Below are positions 1 to 7,842 of a stretch of DNA of 64,000 nt, piece after piece (the first letter of the stretch is position 1; each line of letters opens with the position of its first letter). The stretch comes from Candidatus Omnitrophota bacterium (GTDB taxonomy: Bacteria > Hinthialibacterota > Hinthialibacteria > Hinthialibacterales > Hinthialibacteraceae): the NCBI GenBank assembly GCA_040755155.1, contig JBFMBP010000029.1, forward strand, positions 72,066-136,065. The letters run 5' to 3'. The position numbers and the translations under genes are program-made. A model generated the notes under the pieces. The model was not told the origin of the DNA. It did not search any database and saw only the letters and a program-made list of their open reading frames with translations.

Positions 1-612
1 CCCCAGCGTGCTGATGTTCTTTTGCGATTGAAAACTGAAACAAGTGATATCCGCCCACGCCCCGCATTTCACGCCGAGATAGGCGGCGCCTAAAGCGTGA
101 GCCGCATCCTCCACCACTGGCAAGCCATGCTTGCGGCCAATGGCCATGACCGCTTCCGGATCCAAAGGCAATCCGGCGTAGTCAATAACGAAAATCGCCT
201 TCGTTCGCGGCGTAATCTGCGCTTCCAGCCGCTCCAAGTTTACGTTGAGGCTGTCGTATTCGATATCCACGGGAACCGGCCGGGCGCCCGCCAGCACGAC
301 GGGCAGAACCGTAGCTTTGAACGTCAACGCCGTGATCAATACCTCATCGCCCGCGCCGATCTTCAATAGCCGCGCCGCCAATTCCAGCGCCGTTCCTCCC
401 GAACTAACCGATATCGCATGTTCGACGCCGATATAAGCGGCGAACCGTTCTTCAAACGCGGCGATTTCCGGCGAACGGCGATCCAATGGACGGCGCTTCT
501 CGGAGGTGGCGCGGATCATCCTGACTAAAGCCGCTTCTTCTTCCCAACCAAATAAGGCGCCCGTATAGGGCCAAGGCATCTCGTATTGTTTCGGCGTAAA
601 AGTTTTCTTCAT
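1..612 (-). CDS. DegT/DnrJ/EryC1/StrS aminotransferase, 3' end outside window
   Basis: PLP-dependent sugar aminotransferase of the DegT/StrS family, which aminates nucleotide-linked keto-sugars for polysaccharide or antibiotic-type sugars. Translating the minus strand from the ATG at 612 gives 204 uninterrupted residues. Family landmarks are EHAISVSSGGTALELAAR (cofactor phosphate site), the GDEVLI and TFKATV strands, VVEDAAHALGA (Asp that contacts the PLP pyridine nitrogen), and FSFQSQKNISTLG at the edge, where Lys198 is the expected Schiff-base lysine. The remaining half of the roughly 370-400 residue family length lies beyond base 1. Family call is firm; the sugar substrate cannot be told. 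Confidence 0.9.
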   Translation of the reverse strand, partial: MKKTFTPKQYEMPWPYTGALFGWEEEAALVRMIRATSEKRRPLDRRSPEIAAFEERFAAYIGVEHAISVSSGGTALELAARLLKIGAGDEVLITALTFKATVLPVVLAGARPVPVDIEYDSLNVNLERLEAQITPRTKAIFVIDYAGLPLDPEAVMAIGRKHGLPVVEDAAHALGAAYLGVKCGAWADITCFSFQSQKNISTLG

Positions 613-665
613 GCGAATTCCCCTGTTGCTATTGAGTTTCATCCTAAAAATAAACATCTGTCACC

Positions 666-827
666 TAATACCAACCTGCATTGAGATTGTCGCTTTTTAT
701 CCCTCTCCCAAGATTGGGAGAGGTTAGGTGAGGGTTGATAGGATTAGATTTTTATTTCCCTCACCCTAGCCCTCTCCCAAAGGGCGAGGGAATTTATAAG
801 CAACCAACCTTACGCAGGCTGGTATAA
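666..827. mobile_element. MITE-like element with imperfect terminal inverted repeats
   Basis: The left end TAATACCAACCTGC (666-679) is matched in inverse orientation at 814-827 with 12 of 14 bases. Inside are two hairpin-forming segments, CCCTCTCCCAAGATTGGGAG at 701-720 and CCTCTCCCAAAGGGCGAGG near 771-789, a motif that recurs at about 9212, 25750 and 36632. There is no coding potential. This is seen directly; the mobile origin is inferred. Confidence 0.55.
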
Positions 828-972
828 GAGATTTCATCCTTTTATTCAAAACACTTTGACATATATCGAGTTTGAAAACTAGACTTTGCTTAATATGGGG
901 AGAATGGCGGGTTGCGCTTCGCTTTCCGTTTACACTACATAACAGATTGTCTGAATCAGGACGCCTAGTTTC

Positions 973-1005
973 GTAGGGTGGGCTCAAAGCGAAGCGTAGC
1001 CCACC
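973..1005 (+). repeat. 33-bp REP-like palindrome
   Basis: One copy of a 33-bp extragenic repeat that begins GTAGGGTGGGCT and ends AGCCCACC, so the ends can pair (GTGGGCT with AGCCCAC). It lies just downstream of the hemC stop. Other copies are at 4364-4396 (inverted), 5144-5176, 24555-24587, 25621-25653, 25678-25710 and, partial, 25714-25740. Confidence 0.85.
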
Positions 1006-1014
1006 ATTCCCAAC

Positions 1015-1962
1015 TCACTCGCGCCGAATATTCTTTTCCTGCAGCGAAGCGATAATCTTCCACCCCCCCGCTTGCAGAATGTTTTCCCCCAGCTGTTTTC
1101 CCAGTTCGATGGGATGCTTCGCATCGCCTTGCAGCATTTGGCGAATGCAAGGTGCGCCATCGAGACCGGCGATCAGCCCATGCAAGGTTAGAACGCTCTC
1201 TTGCATTTCCGCATAGGCCGCCATTGGCACTTGGCAGCCGCCTTCCAATGTAGCCAGGAAAGCGCGTTCAGCTAACACGCCAGCGGCGGTGGCTTCGTCG
1301 TGGATCGATAATAACAGTTCGCGAGTTCTCTCGTCCTGCTGGCGGGCTTCGATAGCGAGGGCGCCTTGCGCGGGCGCGGGCAGCATTTCCTCTGGCGCCA
1401 GCGCTCCGGAAATTTGGTCTTCCCACCCCATGCGCCGGATTCCGGCTAAAGCCATAATCATAGCGTCCCAATTCGATTCGCGGTATTTACGCATCCGCGT
1501 GTTGACGTTGCCCCGCAGGTCAACCACGTTGGCGTCGGGACGCAAAGCCAGAATCTGCGCCCGCCGCCTTAAACTGCCAGTGGCGATTACGGGATGGGGA
1601 GACAGATCGCGCAGATTAGCGGCGCTGCGGGATAGAATCGCGTCAAATGGGGAATCTCGTTCCGGAATGGAGACGATCGCCAATTCCGGCGGCTGGATCG
1701 TGGGCAAATCCTTAAAACTATGCACGGCGAAATCGACGGCGCCGTCGATTAACGATTCTTCGATCTCCTTGGTGAATACGCCCTTGCCGCCGATTTGCAC
1801 CAACGGCTTATCCAAAATTTTATCGCCGGACGTTTGAATAATAACGAGTTCGATTACTGCGCCGGGCCGCTTCGCTTCCAGAAGACTTTTTACCCGCTCC
1901 GCCTGCCAAAGCGCCAACGGGCTGCCGCGCGTTCCTAATTTAAATACATTGTTTTCATTCAT
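1015..1962 (-). CDS. hemC: Hydroxymethylbilane synthase (porphobilinogen deaminase)
   Basis: Polymerises four porphobilinogens into hydroxymethylbilane in tetrapyrrole synthesis. The 315-residue product is full family length. It shows KLGTRGSPLALWQA at the N-terminus, HSFKDLPT (Asp85, equivalent to the catalytic Asp), the TGSLRRRAQ and DLRGNVNTR phosphate/pyrrole-binding stretches, and LEGGCQVP, whose Cys243 should carry the dipyrromethane cofactor. The ATG at 1962 is preferred over one seven codons upstream because it forms an ATGA overlap with the hemH stop, implying translational coupling. It is the last gene of the haem operon. Confidence 0.95.
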   Translation of the reverse strand: MNENNVFKLGTRGSPLALWQAERVKSLLEAKRPGAVIELVIIQTSGDKILDKPLVQIGGKGVFTKEIEESLIDGAVDFAVHSFKDLPTIQPPELAIVSIPERDSPFDAILSRSAANLRDLSPHPVIATGSLRRRAQILALRPDANVVDLRGNVNTRMRKYRESNWDAMIMALAGIRRMGWEDQISGALAPEEMLPAPAQGALAIEARQQDERTRELLLSIHDEATAAGVLAERAFLATLEGGCQVPMAAYAEMQESVLTLHGLIAGLDGAPCIRQMLQGDAKHPIELGKQLGENILQAGGWKIIASLQEKNIRRE

Positions 1963-2936
1963 GCCGCGCTCGCTCCCGCGCATCGGATAATGCGTTTTGT
2001 TAACATGTTAATAAAGGACGAATCCGTATTGATGCAAGGAAGATGAAGATAGTCCTTAACGCCGAGATTTTCAAAAACAATCTTGCCCTCCAATTGTGTT
2101 TCCGCATTATCAGCAATGAATCCGAAAGGAAAATAGACAAAGCGCGTTATTCCTTCCTGCATCATCCGGCGCACGGATACATCCAACGTAGGCTGCGTCC
2201 ACTCGCCGCCCACGCGATGATTCAACCATCCGATATCGATCTCTCGGAATGACGGCCGCAATTTTTCTTCGATCATTTTGTATAAAGTAAACGTATCCTT
2301 ATACCCCGCATCTTTTATGCCGCGTATAGGCGTCGTTACCGTGCCGTGAGCGCCGAGAAGGAGCGCCGAATTTTGGGGATCAATCCACTCCACGTTTTTT
2401 ATTTGCGATAGGATAAATTCCGCCATGATATTGGCTAATTCTCTCAGGCAAGGGCGAAACAAAACGTATTTCGCCCGCGGCAGTGAATCGCCGTATCGCT
2501 TTTGAAATTTCTTATAATCAAGCAAGGAAATTTCAGCCGTGAATCCCGAATAGGCGGCGTAAAGCGGAACGATGACCAACCGCTCGCAATCGGAGGCGCG
2601 TAGATCGCGAAGGCAGGGAACAAAGAGCGGCTGCCGAAACTCGAAAACGGCGCGAACGCGCCAAGTTATCTCTTTTCTTTCTCGATTCAGCGCCTCTTGA
2701 ATGGCTTGCGCCTGCTTTTCCGTGATGGCATCCAAAGGAGAACCATAATCGTATCGCCGCCAAGCCATCACCCGCTTGCAAGCGCGGAAAACGCCGATGA
2801 ATGGAATGAGGGGACGCGGAATCGGAGCCGCCCGCCGCGTCAGCTTATTCAATATGCGGCAGGAATAAGCCCATTGCTGGAAGAATGTCGCCGACGGCGG
2901 CTCGCCGTAGGAAAGCAGGATCACATCCACAGTCAT
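1959..2936 (-). CDS. hemH: Ferrochelatase
   Basis: Inserts ferrous iron into a porphyrin, the last step of haem synthesis. The 325-residue product matches bacterial ferrochelatases: VILLSYGEPP at the N-terminus, LLLGAHGT with catalytic His197, GEWTQPT, and FGFIADNAETQLEG with Glu279 in the place of the conserved SEHxETL glutamate. The start overlaps the hemY stop by 4 bp (2933-2936) and the stop overlaps the hemC start by 4 bp, so the three genes are coupled. Because a true HemN is present in the same operon, protoporphyrin IX is the likely substrate rather than coproporphyrin III; that is inference. Family call is firm. Confidence 0.92.
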   Translation of the reverse strand: MTVDVILLSYGEPPSATFFQQWAYSCRILNKLTRRAAPIPRPLIPFIGVFRACKRVMAWRRYDYGSPLDAITEKQAQAIQEALNRERKEITWRVRAVFEFRQPLFVPCLRDLRASDCERLVIVPLYAAYSGFTAEISLLDYKKFQKRYGDSLPRAKYVLFRPCLRELANIMAEFILSQIKNVEWIDPQNSALLLGAHGTVTTPIRGIKDAGYKDTFTLYKMIEEKLRPSFREIDIGWLNHRVGGEWTQPTLDVSVRRMMQEGITRFVYFPFGFIADNAETQLEGKIVFENLGVKDYLHLPCINTDSSFINMLTKRIIRCAGASAA

Positions 2937-4318
2937 AATGAATGCGTCCCCGCAAGAGTCTGAGCGATCTTTTCCGCCGTTTCCTTGGCGTTGCGAATGC
3001 AATCGTTCATGGAGACGCCGTTCAAATAATTCCCCGTGAAAAAAAGTCCGGGCAAAGCGCTCTGTTCCTGGCGGATTCTCTCCATCGCCTCCACATGGCC
3101 GATGGGATATTGCGGGATGGCGCGCTCCCAACGGGCGATTTCTTGGTGGACTGCTTCCCCATCGGCGCCAAGGGAAATTTTCATGTCTTCCCGCACCTGC
3201 CGCATGATTTCTTCGTCGGACAAATCGAACGCCTGCGGATCCAGTCCGCCGCCGATAAACACGCTGAAGCAGCGTTCGCCTGCGGGAGCGCGGCGGGCGA
3301 AGAGGCTGGAATTCCAGATGCTGCCCAATATGCGGATTCCCTGCCCGCGCGGCGCTAGAAAGCCGAATCCTTGACAACCATGCCGTATGTCTTGCTTGCG
3401 GCAGCCGAGACAGGCGATGCACAAACGGTTATAAGGGATCGAAGACCAATATGCGGTGGATTGCGGCAATAAAGATTTAAGCATATCGGGCAGCGCATAA
3501 GCGGGCGCAGCGAAAAGTATTATGTCAGCAGTCAGTGCTTCCCCGCCTTCCGTTTGGACGATATAACCGCCATCGGGATTTCTTCCAACTTCCCGAACGC
3601 CGGTATTCAAGCGCAGATCGTTTCCCAACTCGCGCGCCAAGGCGTCCGTCAGCGTCTGCAACCCATCGACGAAGGAACAAAGATTTTTTGCGTGAGGCTT
3701 CTTTTTGGCGTCAGTGGGCTTTTTACGTCTGAACATGCGGGCGATGCCGCCGCGCATCAATCCGCCATGCTGGCGCTCCAAATCATAAAGCATGGGAAAG
3801 GTCCCGCGCAGGCTCAATTTATCAGGATCGCCCGCATAAACGCCGGAAACAAACGGCGTGACGATGTTTTGCAATATTTCATCCCCAAACCGGCGGCGGA
3901 TGAATTGCGCCAGGCTTTCGTCTTCCGGCGAACGGTTGCCGGATCGAAAAATTTCCTTCAACAAGCCTCTTTTAGCCTTGCCGGATAAGAGTTCCGTTTT
4001 CCACAATGCGCCCAATCCCGATGGAACTTCATGCAGTTTGCCGTTTAAATAGATATACCGCGCATTGCCGCGCATGGATTGCTTGAGCAATTCGTTTTCC
4101 AGATTGAGCAGCGAGCAGAGTTCCAACGTTTCGGGCGCGTTATCCAAAAACGAATTCGGCCCGCGTTCAAAAAGATAGCCGCCGCCGCGAGAAGTTTCGA
4201 TTGAACCGCCGGGACGGTTGTTCTTCTCCAAAACCGTAGCGCAAAAACCTTTCCGTTTGAGCCAATAAGCTGCTGTCAGGCCAGAGATCCCCGCGCCGAT
4301 GATAATGATTTTTGTCAT
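2933..4318 (-). CDS. hemY: Protoporphyrinogen oxidase, HemY type
   Basis: FAD enzyme that oxidises protoporphyrinogen IX (or coproporphyrinogen III) with oxygen. About 461 residues, the usual length. The N-terminal dinucleotide-binding motif IIIIGAGISGLTAAYWL (residues 4-20) is followed by EKNNRPGGSIET and RGPNSFLDNAPETLELC, and the C-terminal FAD motif GLFFTGNYLNGVSMNDCI is typical of HemY/PPOX. The start is placed at 4318, next to the Rossmann strand; ATGs at 4330 and 4339 would add four or seven residues. Located between hepT and hemH. An oxygen-dependent PPOX beside an oxygen-independent HemN suggests varying oxygen conditions. Confidence 0.92.
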   Translation of the reverse strand: MTKIIIIGAGISGLTAAYWLKRKGFCATVLEKNNRPGGSIETSRGGGYLFERGPNSFLDNAPETLELCSLLNLENELLKQSMRGNARYIYLNGKLHEVPSGLGALWKTELLSGKAKRGLLKEIFRSGNRSPEDESLAQFIRRRFGDEILQNIVTPFVSGVYAGDPDKLSLRGTFPMLYDLERQHGGLMRGGIARMFRRKKPTDAKKKPHAKNLCSFVDGLQTLTDALARELGNDLRLNTGVREVGRNPDGGYIVQTEGGEALTADIILFAAPAYALPDMLKSLLPQSTAYWSSIPYNRLCIACLGCRKQDIRHGCQGFGFLAPRGQGIRILGSIWNSSLFARRAPAGERCFSVFIGGGLDPQAFDLSDEEIMRQVREDMKISLGADGEAVHQEIARWERAIPQYPIGHVEAMERIRQEQSALPGLFFTGNYLNGVSMNDCIRNAKETAEKIAQTLAGTHSL

Positions 4319-4363
4319 TGAACCGTCCATAAACCTCAAAAAAAGCGATTGGTGAAAATTGGT

Positions 4364-4396
4364 GGTGGGCTACGCTTTACTTTGAGCCAACCCTAC
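4364..4396 (-). repeat. 33-bp REP-like palindrome, inverted copy
   Basis: Inverse copy of the 973-1005 repeat, differing at a few bases, in the gap between hepT and hemY. Together with the opposite-facing copy at 5144-5176 it brackets the mntA-hepT pair. Confidence 0.8.
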
Positions 4397-4455
4397 GACT
4401 CTTAGCAAATGTTAGATTATATGATGACAAGAAAAATTGAATAATTGGATTCGAA

Positions 4456-4809
4456 TCATATATCTTTCTCTCTCATCATAGAGACGATCTTTTCCAACTC
4501 CTGACGGAGATAAGGCAATTCATTTACTACGGTTTTCCATACGATATCCGTTTGAATGTCAAAATAAGCATGAATCAAACGATTCCTCATTCCGATAATA
4601 TCTTCCCAAGGAATTTGAGGATATTGATATCGGCATTCTAAAGAAATTTTAGAAGCTGCTTCACCTATGACCTCTATACATCGAATGACCGCGTTGAAAA
4701 ATATTCTGTCGGAATCTAAATCTTCTCTCTTTCGTCCTTGCGCAATTTGTGAAGCTTCCAAAGTCCAATCCAACATGTGTTGGAGCCGAATCCGGTCACT
4801 CTTGTTCAT
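4456..4809 (-). CDS. hepT: HepT-like HEPN ribonuclease toxin
   Basis: HEPN-domain RNase toxin of the HepT/MntA type VII toxin-antitoxin family (DUF86). The 117-residue helical protein carries the family signature R-x4-H-x-Y as R75-NRLI-H80-A-Y82 (MRNRLIHAYFD). Arg and His form the RNase site, and the Tyr is the known target of AMP addition by MntA. It overlaps mntA by 14 bp and is translated after it. It lies inside the haem operon between hemN and hemY, an unrelated context that suggests insertion. Active-site residues are intact, so it is probably functional. Confidence 0.9.
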   Translation of the reverse strand: MNKSDRIRLQHMLDWTLEASQIAQGRKREDLDSDRIFFNAVIRCIEVIGEAASKISLECRYQYPQIPWEDIIGMRNRLIHAYFDIQTDIVWKTVVNELPYLRQELEKIVSMMREKDI

Positions 4810-5116
4810 ATTGAACCTCTGCCGAATTCACTACCTCTTCGCGAAAATACCGGCTCAAATCGCCAGGGGTTCGAAGATCGGCTTTGCGGCCAATGAGCTT
4901 GCTTAATTCTATTTCCATACCTGCAAAACCGATCAATCCCGGCTCTTCTCCTGATATAAATTCCACAAGAATGTCGATATCGCTATCAGGACGGAGCTCG
5001 CCGCGCAACGCCGAACCGAACAAGGATAATTTTCGAATATGATTTTTCCGGCAGAATAACTCCAATTCTTCCGACGTAAGATTCAAAACGGGATTTAGCC
5101 GTATGATTGCACTCAT
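4796..5116 (-). CDS. mntA: MntA-like nucleotidyltransferase antitoxin
   Basis: Minimal nucleotidyltransferase that neutralises HepT by adding AMP to its tyrosine. The 106-residue product has the polymerase-beta fold core LFGSALRGE (Gly34-Ser35) and DSDIDILVEF, with metal-binding Asp46 and Asp48. It is encoded immediately upstream of hepT with a 14-bp overlap, the standard arrangement of this family. A 33-bp repeat (5144-5176) lies just upstream, separating it from hemN. Confidence 0.9.
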   Translation of the reverse strand: MSAIIRLNPVLNLTSEELELFCRKNHIRKLSLFGSALRGELRPDSDIDILVEFISGEEPGLIGFAGMEIELSKLIGRKADLRTPGDLSRYFREEVVNSAEVQYEQE

Positions 5117-5143
5117 AAAAATATCTCCATCGTTTTCAGCACC

Positions 5144-5176
5144 GTAGGGTGGGCTCGAAACGAAGCGTAGCCCACC
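5144..5176 (+). repeat. 33-bp REP-like palindrome
   Basis: Same family as 973-1005, in the 96-bp gap between hemN and mntA. It is in opposite orientation to the copy at 4364-4396, so the toxin-antitoxin pair is flanked by inverted repeats. Confidence 0.85.
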
Positions 5177-5212
5177 ATTTTTAAAGAGACGCTTATATCG
5201 ATTCTAGCTGAT

Positions 5213-6622
5213 TCATAGCGTCTTCGAAAACGCCGTCTGTCCGCCCCTTTGCCGCGCCAACGCCAGCCGCCGGTCGAAAGCCATGGCGATGGGACGGATG
5301 ATGATCTGCCCGATATCCGTCACGCGAATTTCCTGCGACATATCCGGCTCCAAGAGTCCATCGGCGGCGAATGGCTGCAACGATTGCAACTCCTGCGCAA
5401 AATAGCGATGAAAATCCTCGCCCCACAATTCCCGAAAACGTTCGGCGGAAACGCGAAGATTGCACATCAATTCCATAATAACCCAACGGCGCATACGGTC
5501 GTCGGGAGTCAGTTCGACGCCGCGCTCGATCGGCGCTTCGCCGCGTTCGACTTTATCCGTATATTGTTTCAAATTTTTCTCGTTTTGCGCATAAAGGGCG
5601 GGAAGGCTGCTGATGGCGGAAACGCCGAAGGCGTACAAGTCGGCGCCCGCCCGCGTCGTGAAGCCCATGAAATTCCGTTGCAGCGTTCCTTCTTTCTGGC
5701 TGAGCGTCAACTCGTCATCAGGCTTGGCGAAATGATCCATGCCGATATAGGCGTAGCCGCGCTCGGTGAAGCCTTCGATGGCGGCTTTCAAGATCGCCGT
5801 GCGTTCTTGCGCATTGGGCAGGCTGGTCTCTTCGATCTTGCGCTGATGGGGAACTTTTTCGGGCAAGTGGGCGTAGTTATAAAGCGCGATGCGGTCGGGA
5901 TCGATGCGATAAATGATATCCAAAGTCTCATGAAAAGTCTTCAACGTTTGAAAAGGCAATCCATAGACCAAGTCGATATTGACGCTTTCGAAGCCGAGGC
6001 GGCGGCAATCCTGCGCGAAGCGATTCGTCTCTTCCGCGTCTTGTGGGCGGTTGATAGCTTCCTGAGTTTTGGCGAAAAAGTCCTCTACGCCCAGCGATAT
6101 GCGATTGAAGCCAAAACGGCGCAAGACTTGCAGATGCTCGATCGACGTAACGCGGGAATCCACCTCGATCGATCTTTCCGAATCCTCGTCGTATTCGAAA
6201 AGCGCTGTAACTTTACTCAGCAGCCGCTCCAATAATGGCGGAGGCAGATGGGTGGGAGTACCGCCGCCCAGATGGAACTGGATGACGCGGCGTCCGGGCG
6301 CGATTTCCTGCGCCGTCCGCTGCGCCTCGCGGCTAACTGAGTCAACGTATCGCTCCATTATCTTTTCGCTTTGCGTGATGATGACGTTGCAGGCGCAGTA
6401 ATAGCAACGCTCGCCGCAGAAGGGGATATGAATGTAAATCGAAAGCGGACAGGATGCGCCGGATTGGTTGGTTGCGCGAACATGCTTCCAATAGATATCG
6501 GCGCCTACCTCTTCCGTCCATTCCGGCGCCGTGGGGTAGCTGGTATAGCGCGGCCCCCGCAGCGAATATTTTTCGATCATTTTAGGATCGATGGTTTGTA
6601 TAGCCGATGCGGCGTTACTCAT
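5213..6622 (-). CDS. hemN: Oxygen-independent coproporphyrinogen III dehydrogenase
   Basis: Radical SAM enzyme that converts coproporphyrinogen III to protoporphyrinogen IX without oxygen. The 469-residue product has full HemN features, unlike the shorter HemW proteins: KYSLRGPRYTSYPTA at residues 18-32, the cluster motif C69-GER-C73-YY-C76 with the extra Cys78, HLGGGTPTH, GFNRISLGVEDF, NIDLVYGLPFQT, LYNYAHLP, GMDHFAKPDDEL and LQRNFMGFTT. The ATG at 6622 overlaps the hemE stop by 8 bp. This makes the classical protoporphyrin route the likely one in this organism. Confidence 0.95.
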   Translation of the reverse strand: MSNAASAIQTIDPKMIEKYSLRGPRYTSYPTAPEWTEEVGADIYWKHVRATNQSGASCPLSIYIHIPFCGERCYYCACNVIITQSEKIMERYVDSVSREAQRTAQEIAPGRRVIQFHLGGGTPTHLPPPLLERLLSKVTALFEYDEDSERSIEVDSRVTSIEHLQVLRRFGFNRISLGVEDFFAKTQEAINRPQDAEETNRFAQDCRRLGFESVNIDLVYGLPFQTLKTFHETLDIIYRIDPDRIALYNYAHLPEKVPHQRKIEETSLPNAQERTAILKAAIEGFTERGYAYIGMDHFAKPDDELTLSQKEGTLQRNFMGFTTRAGADLYAFGVSAISSLPALYAQNEKNLKQYTDKVERGEAPIERGVELTPDDRMRRWVIMELMCNLRVSAERFRELWGEDFHRYFAQELQSLQPFAADGLLEPDMSQEIRVTDIGQIIIRPIAMAFDRRLALARQRGGQTAFSKTL

Positions 6623-7676
6623 AGTCTTTCACCGCCTTAATCGCTTCTTTCACGCTCTCCACTGGCGTTTCCGGCAGTACGCCGTGGCCCAGGTTGAAAA
6701 TATAACCTTGCTTGCGTCCGAAATCCCGCAACAGGGCTTGCACTTGCTCCCTTACCGTTTCCGGCGCCGCATAAAGAACAGCGGGATCGAGATTGCCCTG
6801 CAGCGCAACGCCTTCTCCCGCGATTTCCGCAACCTCCCGCAAAGGCGTAATCCAATCGACGCTCAAGACGGCGGCGCCCGTCTCTTTCATTTCGCGCAAA
6901 TAGGGCGACGAGCCTTTAACATATAGGATAACCGGTGTTCCTTGGGATTGAATCGCTTCTACGATTCGCCGCTGATAGGGAAGCGCAAACCGCCGGTATT
7001 CCTTCACCTGCAGCGTTCCCGCCCAGGTATCGAAAATCTGCACCGCATCCGCGCCCGCCTGAATTTGGATTTTAAGATATTCAATCACGGCGGGCGTGAT
7101 AAGCTCCAGCATTCTCTCCAGCCATTGCGGTTGGGCGTAGGCGATCTCTTTGATATACCGCAGATTCCGGCTGACTCCGCCTTCAACGATATACGTCGCC
7201 AGCGTGAAAGGCGACCCGGCGAAACCCAGAATTGGAACGCCGCTTCCCGCCCGTTTGCGGATTTCCCGAATGGAATCGAAAACGGGAGGCGTTTCGGAAA
7301 AATCGGCGGGACGAATGGATTTCCAGTCAGATTCTCTTCGTATGGCGGGCGCTACGATGGGGCCGCCTTCGGCGTATTCCACCGAAAAACCCATTGATTC
7401 CAAAGGAATCAGAATATCGTTGAATACGATAATGGCGTCCACGCCGAGAATGTCGAACGGTTGCAGCGAAACATCCGCCGCTACCGACGGCAGGCGGCAC
7501 ATCTCCTGAAACGAGTACTGCCGCTTCACCTCCTGATATTCCGGCAAATATCGCCCCGCCTGCCGCATCAGCCAAACTGGAGGACGATCGATGGGAGCGA
7601 AGGAAATCGCGTTGAGAAAACGTTCTTTCCGGCTCAGCTCCTGGGACGCTGGCTTGAATAGAGTGGATTTCATCAT
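6615..7676 (-). CDS. hemE: Uroporphyrinogen decarboxylase
   Basis: Decarboxylates the four acetate side chains of uroporphyrinogen III. The 353-residue product begins its core with RPPVWLMRQAGRYLPEY (substrate-binding arginines) and has VFNDILIPLESMG with the catalytic Asp, GFAGSPFTLATYIVEGG and FNLGHGVLPETP, all diagnostic of genuine HemE. Two adjacent ATGs (7676 and 7673) are possible. The gap to hemA is filled by a MITE-like element, so this gene's ribosome binding region is partly repeat-derived. It overlaps hemN by 8 bp. Confidence 0.95.
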   Translation of the reverse strand: MMKSTLFKPASQELSRKERFLNAISFAPIDRPPVWLMRQAGRYLPEYQEVKRQYSFQEMCRLPSVAADVSLQPFDILGVDAIIVFNDILIPLESMGFSVEYAEGGPIVAPAIRRESDWKSIRPADFSETPPVFDSIREIRKRAGSGVPILGFAGSPFTLATYIVEGGVSRNLRYIKEIAYAQPQWLERMLELITPAVIEYLKIQIQAGADAVQIFDTWAGTLQVKEYRRFALPYQRRIVEAIQSQGTPVILYVKGSSPYLREMKETGAAVLSVDWITPLREVAEIAGEGVALQGNLDPAVLYAAPETVREQVQALLRDFGRKQGYIFNLGHGVLPETPVESVKEAIKAVKDYE

Positions 7677-7690
7677 AGTAAATAAATCTT

Positions 7691-7842
7691 GCCCTCTTGC
7701 AAAATTCTGTTATTATTCCTCCCCCAAGACTGGGGAGGTTAGGAGGGGGTTGACTTAAGTCCATCAAAATCAACCCCCCTCTAACTCCCCCCAAGCTTGG
7801 GGGGAGAATTGAAAGACATATTCTATTAATTGTAAGAGACTC
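7691..7842 (-). mobile_element. MITE-like element, copy A, between hemA and hemE
   Basis: Terminal motif CCTCTTGCAAAATTCT at one end and TGTAAGAGACTC at the other, around two palindromes (CCCCCAAGACTGGGG and CCCCCCAAGCTTGGGGGG) separated by a conserved spacer with GACTTAAGTCCATC. Related copies are at 9567-9720 and 53384-53540. Its last bases run into the hemA stop codon (7841-7843). Confidence 0.75.

Noticed and set aside
2937-3422. Long N-terminal extension of ferrochelatase
   Set aside because: It lies wholly antisense-frame within hemY; the ATG at 2936 gives the normal ferrochelatase N-terminus and an ATGA overlap.
5249-6235. 328-codon plus-strand frame opposite hemN
   Set aside because: Shadow of hemN, whose radical SAM motifs are unambiguous; the opposite frame has no domain pattern or RBS.
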